Source: Capitulum mitella
Taxonomy: Eukaryota; Arthropoda; Thecostraca; Pollicipedomorpha; Pollicipedidae
Direction of reading: 5' to 3'
NCBI GenBank assembly: GCA_030062745.1
Contig: CP099848.1
Coordinates: 20,571,081-20,635,080, forward strand
Length of the DNA: 64,000 nt
Position numbers and translations under genes: made by a program. The notes beneath the pieces were generated by a model, which was not told the DNA's origin, did not search any database, and saw nothing but the letters and a program-made list of their open reading frames with translations. Of this stretch, positions 1-11,619 are shown piece after piece; positions within the stretch are counted from its first letter, which is position 1; the number at the start of each line of letters is the position of its first letter.

Positions 1-385
1 CCAATATTGGAAAAGATGGTGTGTTACAGGGTTGAAGAACACCAGAAAACATGTGCTCCAAAAACTTTGTATTCCAAAAGTGTAATGTTATGCCTCCATC
101 AAAAAGCTGCATTCAGTTTGTTGAGGAATTTCTAACTTGATATGAATCTCTAACAGACCCATTTGCAAGCAAATGGGTCTGCCTCCATTCAGTAAGATGC
201 AAGTATATCATAACTGACTTATACCAAGAATGCCAAAAATACCAAGAATACAAGAATGCCAACTTACCAAGAATGCCAGCTTAAAGCATTATTACTCTTT
301 GCAAATTTTTTTTACTCCAAAACAAAAATTATACCTGCCACCAAGAGTAAACACCAAATTTGCAAACCTGCAGCTGCCAACATTT
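1..385 (+). repeat. Dispersed repeat, copy A (CpG-poor)
   Basis: This segment aligns by eye with 16925-17225. Shared blocks include the ends of the phrases CCAGAAAA.TGTGCTCCAAAA, GCCTCCATCAAAAAG, CCATTC.GTAAGA.GCAAG and ACCAAGAA. The copy is cut by the window start. It is almost free of CpG, whereas the other copy keeps several. No family was recognised. Confidence 0.65.
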
Positions 386-1170
386 GGGCACAAAATGATG
401 AGGCCTGATTTCTTATGGCATTTGCAGTCTATCCAGAGCCCAAGATGCACTAAATTGGATGTGAATACAAAGGCTGAACCTCTGTCTTCAATTTTTTGTC
501 AAAATGTCCTGAATTTCTGGGCTGGAAATGGTGAATTGAAGCATGCAAATAAATGCATGAAAGCTTATGCCTGTGGACTGTCAGATGGGCAAGCACTTTT
601 TTATCAAGCATCAGCCTTCTTATCAATAGTTGACTAGAGAAACAATTCACTCTGCAATGTTTGGCTTACCAAACAGTTGGTACATCAATTTTCTTCATTA
701 TTCCTGTGGTCAAGGTCAAATTTTACACTGATGCTGACATTGAAAGAACTAGGCTGACTCTCAGTTTGTACCTTGAACAGTGGTCTGTGATTTGGTACCA
801 GTCTTGTTATCAGGTTAGGCTGTGTTGTGTACAGTACATGCCTCCTTGCAGTGATCAGGTTTGTGCTCTGCTTATTTTTTGTGAGTTAATTTATTTCAGA
901 CTGTGACAGCAAATTTTGGTTTTCACGTTGAAAAGCACTCAGCCACATGTAATTTTTCTGGAAGCTTCATATCATTTCAATCTTGGGGGGGGGGGGTAGT
1001 GTAGTACCTGTAATTGGTGTTCAGGGAAAGTGTAGGCAGCACTTTATTATCACCACATTTTGTCAACTGTATGTTTCATCAGTTGAGAGATTACCCCATT
1101 TGTGTTTTGTAAATAGTGTCTGGTATGTCCCTGCTTCTTTTTGTGCTGTCTTCGCGGTGATCCGCGAGCG

Positions 1171-1401
1171 ATGCCCCAAAGTTTCAGCCACATGCCAGTC
1201 GGCGCTGGCCGCTGGGTGGCCTCGTTCCTGCTGGTCCTGTTGTCCGCGAACTGCGCCAGCCGGACGTCACGGCCGCTCGAAGCCGAGCGACTCCTGGGCC
1301 AGCAGAGGAGAAACGAGCGATTAATTACAGATTCCATCTGTCGAACCGGACCATTTGCCGGCGTTTACTGGAGCTGGCGGGCCTTGACCGTTCCGCCGTA
1401 G
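1171..1401 (+). CDS. Possible small secreted-peptide ORF, unrecognised
   Basis: A 76-codon ORF with a second in-frame ATG at 1192 (69 codons) lies about 540 bp upstream of the FBXL5 start, in the first CpG-rich DNA of the window. From the second ATG it reads like a signal peptide: a short basic start, the hydrophobic run ASFLLVLLSANC, then CASRTSR. An RR pair and one further cysteine follow before the stop. I do not recognise the product. It could equally be a chance ORF in the promoter or 5' UTR region of FBXL5. Confidence 0.22.
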   Translation: MPQSFSHMPVGAGRWVASFLLVLLSANCASRTSRPLEAERLLGQQRRNERLITDSICRTGPFAGVYWSWRALTVPP

Positions 1402-1942
1402 AAGTCGCCTCGCTTTGCATGCAAATTGAAACCGGCCTAGTAACCTATGAATACGTAATTTTGTTCCGCTCAAACTGTTTCTGATCTCATTTCAGCGCTT
1501 CTCCAGATGCGTTCTCGCAATGTTTAGAAATGAATGGGATGACAACATGCAAATTTTGCGTTCAGTAACGAAAATCGTCGTCTCTTTCCCGCGGGCGGTT
1601 TGCGATGTTGCTAGTCGCGCAGAACGGAATTCGGTGCGAAAAGAATGCCGTTTGTCTTCGTCTTGGTAATATCGTGAGATCTGATCTGATCCGATCTCAG
1701 AAGATCATAAGACTCGTAGGTGATGTGTACTTGAATCAGTTTTGTATACTTGATATCGTCGTTGTACTTGATACTTAACGTAGGGTTGTGCCCTAATGAT
1801 CAGTGCGACGTTCATTGACCCTACGTCAGACAGTCATTAATATTCCTCGCGTTCCCTGCTGTCGTCTCGCAGTTCCTGCGGTCGTCTTCAATTCTCGGAG
1901 CTCTTAAATGACGATGATGACGATGATTTTTTTCAGCTGAAA

Positions 1943-2029
1943 ATGACGCCGAAGTTCCCGGAAGAGTTTGACGTGTTCACGGTGCCTCACTCCAGGATGA
2001 AGCACCTCATCAAGATGTGTTCAAATAGG
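1943..2029 (+). CDS. FBXL5: FBXL5 exon 1
   Basis: Encodes residues 1-29, opening with FPEEFDVFTVPH, the conserved FBXL5 N-terminus. His16 is the first iron ligand. The donor is GTGAGA, phase 0. Confidence 0.9.
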
Positions 2030-5000
2030 GTGAGAACTGACGGTACCCTTTTGTTTGACTGACTCGTTTAACACAAACACACTTCAGCTCGCGCACTCCT
2101 CTTATTTTGGGCCGCATGAAACGGAACTGTTACCAAAGCGATGAACTTTTGATATGTGACGGTCTTAGGGACGAATCCATCGGGTCATCTTGATGGAGTC
2201 TAAGTCGCGGGGGGGGGGTCGGCTGGGGTAAATGGTGGGATGAGTTCTTTGGCTCCCCTCTGCACACTTTCAAATGCGTCGCTTATCCAAAATGTGTCCT
2301 GAACTTGACCCAGGCGACCAAAGAATCTTCAATGTCGACTGTGGCACCGGCCTATGGATGGAACACGCAGTTTATCTAACACCAGGAAAGACATCTACTT
2401 AGGTTTTGTTTCCGGGCCCGTGAAAGAAGTCATGTTAATTGTTGTGATATTTTGACTCCATCGGCAAAGGCTACCTTCATGTTAAAGACTTGCATTGCTC
2501 AGATGGTTAGCCCAGTGAATCCCGCCTCGAACAGAACAGTGCTACATATGTATTTATACTGCTGCGTCATCTAGTCTACCGAGCATGTGACGTTAAGTCA
2601 CTCTTGGTGCGGTCTTCAGTTATGAGTGCTTCTGGAAAAAGCATACTCAGTTGCATCGTGCCATCTTATCCATGCCTAGACTAGAGACTCTGCCACAGTT
2701 TCACAAAGGCTTTATCGCTCGCCCCATTTCCTGAGTGTACAGCGACTCCGCCCCTCCTCCAGGCGTCCTGCATCCGCTATAAGTGTTTTTTAGAACTGAA
2801 GGAGCTGAAAGCGTGCTTAGCACGCTTTCAGCGAGTGAGATTTCAAACACGGCGGTGGCTCGTACAAGTTCAAATCGAGGTGCATGTGTGTGTCCAAGCT
2901 TGTCCCGAATGCGCCAGTCGATCGCGACACAAATGGTATTACCTGGTTCGCCGATTCGACGAACATGTTACGATGTAGGTTTGGAAGCAGTTTGTGGCGT
3001 GTGGCATGCGCCATGTGACGCGAGCCCGACCTCGGGCACAGGTCAAAAGGCGGATATTGTTGACTCAAGACTTGGTGGCAACATGGGCCCCATTTACAGG
3101 TACTCGTTTTTGTGGCCCGTTTTTGTGGCGCAATCCACGTGGCGGTCCTCAGGCACGTGTTTCGACTTGGACTCGGAGACCTGTTAGTGTCATCAGCAGT
3201 GACCTAGGCGACTGAAATTTGGTGGGTAGATAGACCAGGACTAGAGCTATCCAACGGTACCCCGTATGACGGGCAGGGCGCAGGGTGTCACGTGCAGCCC
3301 GCGTGCGCCTCTTCTAAACCCCTGTTTGCTACGCGCTAAACCCGTTTGCCATTCAGCCATACTTGCATTCTCGCGACATATGCAGTTTACTGAGTGATGC
3401 CATTCAGACAGTGATTTCTGGCGGTCGTAGCCGGTTGACTAGAACGTTTATTTGTGACTCTGATGCCATTCAGACAGTAAGTGATATCTGGCGGTCGTAA
3501 CCGGCTGGCTAGAGCATCTATTTGTGAATCCAACGGAGCGGGTACGACCCTGCCGGCCGAGAAAACTTTCACAGCTCATAGTGCGCTATTGTTATACTGA
3601 TTTCCTTCACTGTGCAAGTGTGCCGTTACGTGAATGACAATATGGCTTGCTAGCAACTTTTAGTTATGAGTGGGGATAATGATGACACTAAGCGGGTGCA
3701 CAGGCCTGCGTGCGATGCAAAGCGTCGCACGCACGAAACCAACCATGTAACCCGTCAATTTGCCTCAAGCGCTACCTTCTCAACCGTCCCGCATCTGACG
3801 CATCGCCCGGCCAGAGTGTGCTCCTGGCACCGCTCCAGATGCCACGATCCTGCCGTTGCCGTGCATTGTCCCAGGGACGAACGCCCTCCCCGCACCTCGC
3901 TCCGCGTCCCGTCACGGACGAATGTCCTCCCCGCACCTCGCTCCGCGTCCCATCACGCGGCGGCCGCTGTCCCCCGCCGAGCGTCCGCCGACCCCCCGGC
4001 GCGGCGCCGAGCGGTGCCGTCAAACGTCGGCCGGCAACGCCTCCCGCCGACCGAGCCCCGTCCTGCCGGCGCAGCTCTCCACCACGGACTTCAGCAGCCG
4101 GCCGGCGGTGGCCGCCCTGCTGGACGCCCTGCTGGACATCTTCCGCGAGTTCCGGCGCCACGAGCAGATCGAGAACCGGCTGATCGTGGAGCGGCTGCAG
4201 CGGCGGCTGAGCGTGCGCGACGCCCGCCGCCCGGCCGTCTGCGACTGTCACAGAGACAACCGGCTGACAGAGGTGAGACTGCTGCGACGTGAACAACCGG
4301 CTGACAGAGGTGAGACTGCCACGGGGACAACCGGCCGACTCAGGCCAGTCTGTCACGGAGACAACGGGCTGACGGAGGTGAGACTGCAACGAAGGCAACT
4401 AGCTGACAGAGGTGGGACCGTCGCGGGGACAACTGGCTGACAGAGGCCGGACTGTCACGGAGTCAAGCGGCTGACAGAGGTGAGACTGTGATGGAGGAAA
4501 CTGACTGACGGAGGTGGGACTGTCACGGAGACAACTGTCTGACAGGAATGAGACTGTCGCTTGGGCAGCCGGATGGCGTGGTGAGACTCACGGAGACAAC
4601 CACCTGGCAGAATGCCATGGGGACAAGTGGCTGGCAGAGGTGAGACTGTCACTGAGACAACCGGCTCAGAGGGATAAGACTGTCACGGAGACAACCGGCG
4701 GTCAGAGGTGGGACTGTCACTTAGACAACGGGCTCACATAGGTGAGAACTGCCACGGAGACGAGACTCGTGACTCGTGGGGGTGAGAGACGTGACCAAAA
4801 GCCGCCAGGCTCGTTTCCGCCTGTTTGTCATGTTGGACGCCCTGCTGCCGCCGCCAGATGCTGGAGCTGCTGGAGGCCGGACTGTCCGGGCCGTACCGCT
4901 CCGAGGTGGAGCGGGACGGCTACCGGCTGAGACTGTGTCGCGCCGTCGACGACTTCACCGGCCGCTTCGTGCCGCACATGGAGGAGGAGGAGCGCGTCTT

Positions 5001-8000
5001 CCAGGTGCGTGCGCGTGCGCGCGGGTGGAGAGCGGGGTGAGCTTCTTCAGTGGCTTCACTTGAGATTGTTGTGTCCGGAGGTGGGTGTCGGAGGACAAAG
5101 TTTGTTCTCGTCGTCGATGTGGCTCTCCGCAAAGTTGTCGTGCATTTTGTTCCAGCGATGGAGGTTTGTGCAGGGTTGTAGGAGCCGAGAAATTATTGGG
5201 AGGTAGTTGACAGGGTATGAGACGATATTTCATGTAATGTCGATTATATAACGCAAATACTTAGCGGGTTTTGGATGGCGTCCCCCTTCTCTTTCTCTTA
5301 CTCCGCTGGATGCACACTATACGCGTAGGAACCTTTCAAAAAGTGGGGATACCAGGTTCAGGCAAGACGTCGTGCAAGTCCTACCTTTTGCGTTCTCAAA
5401 TTTGACATGCGTTATTCTGTTTTCTGCACCTTTGTAGATGTGGCCTCAAGCAGATCCATGCATGCCACGGTGCCGTGGTGATTGCGACTATTTTTTCTGG
5501 TTTTTCTACCATTTGGCGCATGGGAGCGTGACAGGATTCTAGATGTCCGTGGGTTTAGCTTCCATGCTTTGACACACGACAATGATCTCATCTTGTTCAG
5601 GTACAGAGTGGCCGAAAAAAATCGCATGACATCACCGCGGTTTCCCTAGCCATTAGCTCTCTCACTGACGGGACTCAGTGAAATAAGAACTGACGGAGGG
5701 CAACTACCTGCCCCCTGCTGTATCGGCGCAAAATAGAAGAAAAAAGGAGGAATAAATCGTCGTTAGACAGGTTGTATAATTCTGAACAGTTTTTGCATGG
5801 GATATTTCGTAGCTTGAACTTAAGGTCAAGAGCGTATTAGGTCATCTGTCATTTGTATAGACGCGAACCAGAAATGGCCTCTGTCCTATCAGTGTGTCAG
5901 AGACTGAACAATTTGGTAATGCACGATACTGTGTTCAATCCCTAGTTTTCTACTGCTGCCGTTTGACGTAGGTCAACCAGTTGTCGAGCCATTTGCATTT
6001 CATTTCAACCTGGATCAGTGGCCAATACTTACCTTTCGTGGCAAAATGCCATGTGCAGATGAAGGAGCGACACTGTCAAGTCTACTGACGAAAGAAAATA
6101 GAAAGTTGTACTAGAAGAGCGCTTATTATAAACATTCGATTTGAAGGTCAACTTCAGAGTGACCTTTGGCAACCTTTCGGATAAATATGTCACACGGAGA
6201 TAAAGAAGCGACATTTTCAAATCTGAAAGCGAACAAAACTGACACATTACAAAACGGGTACATTGCGGAAAATTGGAAGGAAAAGTTAACTTAGTTCAGT
6301 GACCTGTGACAACATCTAACCGTCATTTAGAGATAAGGTAGTGACAACGTTGTGTAGAAAAGTGAAGCAGACATAGCTCGACTACATTAGGACGCATTGC
6401 TAGCGAATGTCATGTTCAGCCTCATTTTGGTCCGACGTGATCTAACTAAAGCCTATGGTCATTAACTTGACATGGCCTGGAGCCCAAAATTCCTGGATAC
6501 ATTTGCAACTGATGTGGGAAAAAATGCCGAAAGTATTAGTACGGTAATTCGAACCGTTCTGAAGACATTCCAAAAAAGTAATGTTACGGGAGGAGGATAT
6601 ATGCCCCCCTCCCGTCAGTGCGAGGGTTAAGTTTCACGCATAGAATCAAGGTAATGATGATGGTCATGGTAATCAGGGATGTAATGGTAAAAAAACGACT
6701 AGGGATACGCTCACTACGCCAGCGTAGCCCAGTAGCGTACCCTCGCTTATCACTCAACATGCCACATTTTTGGGGCTAGGGGTACAGCGTACTCCTGCGT
6801 ACCCCCTCGATTACACCCATGACCTAGATGATAAGTGTGTTCACACAAACTGGATGAAGATTTCGATGTATAGGTTGAAGGTTTCAGAAGGATGAAGTGA
6901 TAGCTTGGTGTGGCGTTGTAATTTTATTATGGTAGCACCGAATCTGTTTTCATTTCTACATAGTCTTCCTCACCTTTCTTGAAAAAGCCTGGTGTATCCT
7001 GGTCCACTGTTCCCTTGGCTGTGCCCACCGTCTCCCACGGTGTGGATAGACTCAGTTCAGCGTTTAGATAGAACGAACGCCATAGAATGAATGTAAAACA
7101 GAAGTTATCGCCGGTTAAGGTAACGTTAAGTAGCCTTGTGTAGTACTGACCTTCGTTATTTATGAATCCGCAGCAAGCCGTGTTTGATAACGTTATGCGC
7201 TTCCATGTCGAAATCATGAAGCCTTTTCTTTTTGGTACGGTTAATGTCTGGTACGCTTTCATACGGTACCAATAGTTTCCCATTCAGTTGTATTCACCAC
7301 TATAAGTTATTAAAATTTCCTGTATAGAAGTTGTTGAATAAACACACCGTCAAATACAGTCTCCTTTCGCTGATGCTTACTATCCCCTCGGAGATCTGGA
7401 CGTTTTTTGGATTGAGTTTTGCGACATTTTTTGTGTCATTGTATTCGGACTTCTGAAATGGGTTTCCTGGTACATTTAGTAAGCAGCGACGGTTGCGATA
7501 ACGCCTCGTCATACTCACCTGACAAAAGATAAATTTGCTGGACGTCATTTTAAAAAGTGCATCCTCCCACGCTGGTCTTTCGTTACTCTCGTTAGCCGCT
7601 GCTGATGGAATATTTCGACCACGACGAGCTGAAGGAACTGAAGCGACACGTGCTGGAGAACCACTCGCTCGGGGAGAAGGAGGACCTGCCAGAGAAGACG
7701 CAGGAGCTGCCGCTGCCCGACCTGCCGTCGGAGGTGCTCACGCACGTGTTCTCCTTCTTGCCGCCGCCGGCGCGAGCTGCGAGTGCTGCCGTCTGCCGGC
7801 GGTGGCGCGAAGCTGCGCTGGCGCCGTCGCTCTGGAGGTCACTGTACCCGGCCCTGTGGGCTCGCGGTGAGCGCTGTACCGGCCCCTGGTGGTCGCTATC
7901 GCCGCCGTGTGGCTGCCGCGGCTGCCGGCCGTGGGCTTGTGTTTGCGGTCCGTCTCCCTTGACGCGATGTTGCAAGGGCCTTTCTGATAATCTCGTCGCG

Positions 8001-9866
8001 CTGTGCTTTGTTCACAGGCTGATGTCAAACACTTAACACTCGTGGTGCCCCTGTAAATGTGGATGAAATCTTTATTTCTCCGTCCTTTTGCCGTCAGCGC
8101 ATTTCATCCGTTGCCTCTGCGCCACTGCCTTCGGCAACCGTGGACAGGCCGTTCTTCTGCGTTCCATTGGTCTCTCATTCGTTCTTGTCGGGTCTCTCCA
8201 TCGTCCGGCCCATGCGCTGCCCCGGGCCGGCAACCTTGACCTGACCTTGGCCGACGGCTGTGACTGGGCCGCAGGTGTGTGGGACCCAGCAGAGGTGGAC
8301 GTGGTGGACGAGCTGATGTCCCGTTCGGAGCTGCAGAAGCAAAAGGACCTGGACGCTGACGAGGACGAGGATGACCCGGTCTCGTTTGCGGAGAGGCGGT
8401 TGATCAGCCGGTGAGAACCTGGGATCAGTTAAGCTGAGGCGATCAGGCGTGCCGTATCCGGTGGTGTAGTGTATGGCGGCTGCTGCGTAATTCGGACATC
8501 TTGCTGTTGTCGTTGGGGGACTCGTTCAGCGTGATTGGGTGCCAAGCGAATGTCTTCGGCGCTTGGTGGTTTTTTATGTTTGGCGCTTTCATGGTTTGTG
8601 GAATACTTGTCTTGTAATTATTTGACGACCATTCTTTTCCCGTAGTTTTGCATTGCGTGTCGATAGGTACTGACACTGATTACCACTGATTTAACGGTGT
8701 GGTAAATCCTCTGCCGCCACTGGTTCCCAAGCTTTTGGTCGATTTACCCGTGTTGACCGGGCTGTCCGCGCTGTGACCAATCACGTATATGCTGCGGTCC
8801 GAGGGCTGGCGTGCGTCTGACGCCGATTGGCGCTCGGCCGCAGGCTGACCAATCACACGCTGCCGCTGGTGGGCCGGCACGTGCGTCGGCTGGTGCTGGC
8901 GGGCAGTCGCGGCCTGGACAGCCGCACCCTGCGCCGGCTGCTCTGCCTCTGCCCGGGCGTCCGGCACCTGGACGTCAGCTACACCAGTGTCGGCGACATC
9001 GCCCTCAAAAGGTGACGCTCGGGGGTGCCGGCGGACGCCGGCGGGCGCGCGCGGCTGGTGCGCACTGTTTGTGAGACTGGCTGGGCATCGGGAGGAAAGG
9101 TGGCCGTCGGAGTGCGCTGTCGGACGTTTGTGACGTGTTGCCGCCTCGCCACGGAACCGCTTACATGACGTATTCTCGTTCATGACGGCAGAGTTCGGAT
9201 CGGAGGGTTTTCTGGCGCTGTAAATCGGACAGCCTGCACCTTTGGCCGGCTTTTCCCCGTCTTGGTTCGCCAGCAGGCATTTGGTTTCCGACCTCGCCCG
9301 TTGTCGAAGCGCCTTCACAATCGGCCAGAATCTGGACTTGCTCGGTTCTCTTCAGCGCGATTCCTCGCTGCAGACTGCCGGCGGCGTCACTGCGCTGCCT
9401 GGAGCACGCCGACTTCTCGGGCTGCGAGCGGCTGACGGACCTGGCCCTGGAGCGGCTGGCGGCGCAGCTGGAGCCGGCCGGCGGCGGCGGCGCGGCCTGC
9501 GACGCCTGCCCGGCCTGGCCCGACTCCGGCTCGGACGGCGCCTCGGACGGCGCCGAGTCGGCCGACGAGCCGGGCGGCGCCGGCGCCCGCCTGCGCCACC
9601 TGGCGCTTTCCGGCTGCTGGCGCCTGACGCCGCGCGGCCTGCTGCGCCTGGCCGCCTGCCCGGCCGCCGCCTGGCTGCGCCACCTGGATGCCAGCGGGTG
9701 CGCGGCGGTCGGCGGCGGGGCGCTGCGCGCGCTGGCCGCCGCTGCGCCTCGCCTGCCGCCCGAGCGGCTCTGGTACTGCGACGCCATCGACGACGGCCCT
9801 CACCCGGAGCGGGCCAACGGCTGCGACAACGTGGAGTGCCCGATGCGCCACTGCTGCCGCAACTGA
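1943..9866 (+). CDS. FBXL5: FBXL5, iron-sensing F-box and leucine-rich-repeat protein (complete, 7 exons)
   Basis: Exons: 1943-2029, 4075-4272, 4858-5004, 7596-7866, 8275-8410, 8844-9011, 9374-9866. They sum to 1500 nt (499 aa plus stop), and all junctions are GT-AG with matching phase. FBXL5 is the substrate receptor of an SCF ubiquitin ligase that marks iron regulatory proteins for destruction when iron and oxygen are ample. Residues 1-150 form the hemerythrin domain. Its ligands correspond to H16, H58, E59, E62, H88, H135 and E139. An F-box at about 184-225 contains LPSEVLTHVFSFL. C-terminal leucine-rich repeats follow, then C471, C486, C496 and C497, matching the four cysteines that hold a 2Fe-2S cluster in the human protein. 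It is shorter than human FBXL5 (691 aa), mainly through a reduced middle linker. An AG at 1934-1936 just before the ATG suggests an upstream 5' UTR exon that I could not place. Confidence 0.93.
2030..4074 (+). other. FBXL5 intron 1
   Basis: A 2.0 kb intron with no gene seen. It holds a direct duplication of about 70 bp (about 3392-3530, shared core ATGCCATTCAGACAGT) and a two-copy repeat of about 45 bp (about 3877-3955) some 120 bp upstream of the exon 2 acceptor. Confidence 0.7.
4075..4272 (+). CDS. FBXL5: FBXL5 exon 2 (hemerythrin helices)
   Basis: Encodes residues 30-95, with FREFRRHEQIEN giving ligands H58, E59 and E62, and CHRDNRLTE giving H88. The acceptor is GGCGCAG and the donor GTGAGA, phase 0 at both ends. 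The last 20 or so bases of this exon and its donor are the seed of the downstream minisatellite. Confidence 0.92.
4250..4775 (+). repeat. Minisatellite carrying copies of the exon 2 / donor junction
   Basis: About 15 degenerate copies of a roughly 34-bp unit run head to tail. Each is a variant of CAACCGGCTGACAGAGGTGA followed by GACTGTCACGGAGA. The first unit is the real end of exon 2 plus its 5' splice site. Many later units keep an intact GAGGTGAGACT donor-like core. Confidence 0.9.
4858..5004 (+). CDS. FBXL5: FBXL5 exon 3 (end of hemerythrin domain)
   Basis: Encodes residues 96-144, MLELLEAGLSG to FVPHMEEEERVFQ. H135 and E139 are the last iron ligands. Acceptor CCGCCAG, donor GTGCGT, phase 0. 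Confidence 0.92.
5005..7595 (+). other. FBXL5 intron 3
   Basis: A 2.6 kb intron, lower in GC than the flanking exons. On the plus strand I see no gene. The minus strand between 7518 and 6923 holds a possible pair of coding exons, listed separately. Confidence 0.7.
6923..7518 (-). other. Possible minus-strand terminal exons of an unidentified gene or pseudogene
   Basis: On the minus strand a 46-codon open segment (7518-7381) has a TTTTGTCAG acceptor and a GTAAGC donor. It reads as a basic, receptor-tail-like sequence with RRYRNRRCLLNVPGNP. Further down, 7283-6927 is open and ends in a hydrophilic tail (KKGEEDYVEMKTDSVLP) whose stop overlaps an AATAAA polyadenylation signal (6928-6923). The tails look protein-like, but I recognise no family and cannot place the second acceptor. 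It may be a nested gene, a pseudogene or chance. Confidence 0.25.
7596..7866 (+). CDS. FBXL5: FBXL5 exon 4 (linker and F-box)
   Basis: Begins with the PLLMEYFDHDELKEL segment that follows the hemerythrin domain in FBXL5. It then carries the F-box LPLPDLPSEVLTHVFSFLPP with the conserved WRSLYPALWARG end. The F-box binds SKP1. Phase 1 donor GTGAGC. Confidence 0.92.
8275..8410 (+). CDS. FBXL5: FBXL5 exon 5 (acidic linker)
   Basis: Encodes VWDPAEVDVVDEL, an acidic DADEDEDD run, and FAERRLISR, matching the acidic stretch and EKRLLHG motif of human FBXL5. The phase 1 acceptor GCCGCAG and phase 2 donor GTGAGA fit both neighbours. Confidence 0.85.
8844..9011 (+). CDS. FBXL5: FBXL5 exon 6 (leucine-rich repeats)
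   Basis: Contains leucine-rich repeat segments VRRLVLAGSRGLDSRTL and GVRHLDVSYTSVGD. Acceptor GGCCGCAG, donor GTGACG, phase 2 at both ends. Confidence 0.88.
9374..9866 (+). CDS. FBXL5: FBXL5 exon 7 (last repeats and iron-sulfur cysteines)
   Basis: Carries LRR segments (LEHADFSGCERLTD, LRHLALSGCWRLTP), then WYCDAIDD and the closing CDNVECPMRHCCRN. The cysteine spacing fits the FBXL5 2Fe-2S site. A low-complexity Gly/Ala/Asp insert, GC-rich at DNA level, sits where the human protein has its long disordered loop. Stop TGA at 9864. Confidence 0.9.
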
Positions 9867-11619
9867 GGGCGGCTGGCGCCGTGCCGGGCCGCGGAGTCGG
9901 TGCGGCAGTGGGTGGTGCGGCCGGAGAGGGCGCGAGTGGACGGCGTCCAGGCCGCAGGTCCGTCACAGTTTGGCAGGCGTGCGCGAAGGAGGGCGGTGGT
10001 GGGTGTCATTCATCCCCACACCAACGGTAGCGTGACGATTAACGCATTCGTCACCCAAGTTGAGTTTTCGGGATGAAGCCCGAGCCTGACAGTGTGAACT
10101 TAAGCTGATGAGGATGTGTAGCTTTACTGCTGGGGATGGATGGACAGGAACTACCCCGGCGAGTTTTCCCCCAGCGGACCACCCCGATATCAGCGGCCCA
10201 GACCGGCCGGCAAGCCGGGGATACGGCAAACTGGGTGGACGGCGTTCGCAGCGAGCATGTTCCCTTATAAATGGTCTGGTGAGGTTGACCGTGGTTCAGG
10301 CGCACAGCGAGGGCGTCATCAGTACCACATCCCGTGCTGGCGACGACGAGAAAAGGACGTCCCGGTCTTGCTCCAGCATCGTAGCTTCGAGGTTTGGATG
10401 CTGTAACTTGAGCCCTGCGACACGTGAGCTTCAGCTGCTCGCGAAGTATGAGATACATGTCGGTCCGGGTCCGACTGTGAGCCCGTGATTGGGTCAATAC
10501 ACGGCCGCCTAAATGGCTGCGTTTCCGTGGAGTGCACAAGTCTGAACAAGAGGTGCAATAATCCAGTGAACTGTCAGCCGTCTGTGCGATTCGTGTCGCT
10601 TAGTTCGCGGAAACACAACTCTTCAGACGAATGGTATTCCTGAGTACATTGCGTATACAACTCAACAAGTTCCTCGCCAAAAATACGTCTCCTCATGAAA
10701 GGCACAACTGCGACCATTTTCACAAGCACGTACCCGACCGCAGCATCTGCCTCGCCACCCTGACTAGGACAAGCATCAACAGCGCGGCGGTTACCGCCCA
10801 CGAGACTGGAATGGCAGCCTCCGCAGCACCAGGCACGCTGCTCTGTCACGCGGTAACAAGATGTCGGGAACACGCCGAACGCCGCACGAACCCACCCTGC
10901 CGTAAAACGTGTCGCCAAAGGCGCCTCGTGCGGGATTCCTCTGGCTGCAATGGCGGATTGACCGCCCACAAGGACGGAACGGGTCCTCCACTCCCAGACC
11001 ACGTGGACCACATACATAGAGTCTCTGGCTCTTCTCTTTAAAGCCGTCAAATACTGGCATGCTCCGGTTGACAGTTAACTGATACTGCCTCAGTTGGCAG
11101 TTTTCAGGGAAGAAAAAGCGGAATATGATGTCCTTGTTCCCCATCTCAGCATGCCCACATTTTACACCAATCAATTCGTTTTCCGTTTCTGAACTATCGT
11201 TATTCGCGTTCTTTCCCTTGCACTAACTGTAACCAAGTATTCTACACCCTCAAGAAGTCATTCGTTGTCATTACCCCCACAATTCACGGATCCAAAAGAC
11301 CACCGATGAGCTTATCGGATCAACGTGAAACCCCTCGGCTTTTAACAATAAAGAAGAAAAATGCGTATAAAAAAACAGGGCAAGAAAAGAAAGCCAATAA
11401 ACCGGGGATTCAGACAAAACACCAGTTTCGTCAAAACGCTGACACCTTCTCCTGGCCGTTTCCTCCATCGCTCATATCTCATCAAATGAACCTGAGGTAC
11501 CTTTCACAATACCTCATCGTGACACCCTCCATTGACAGGCTCTTACTTCTCGTCATCCAGAAAGTCGTCGCCACCGCCACGCCATCACATCTCCCACCCC
11601 CACAGCCGCCGCCGCCAAG
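9867..11619. other. Convergent gap between FBXL5 and spindle-E
   Basis: About 1.75 kb between two convergent stop codons. Both 3' UTRs must lie here. I see no further gene; the ORFs present are short, overlap on both strands and have no recognisable content. Confidence 0.6.

Noticed and set aside
9242-10030. Overlapping ORFs on both strands at FBXL5 exon 7
   Set aside because: Alternative frames of the GC-rich exon. Only the frame ending CDNVECPMRHCCRN matches a known family and the splice phase.
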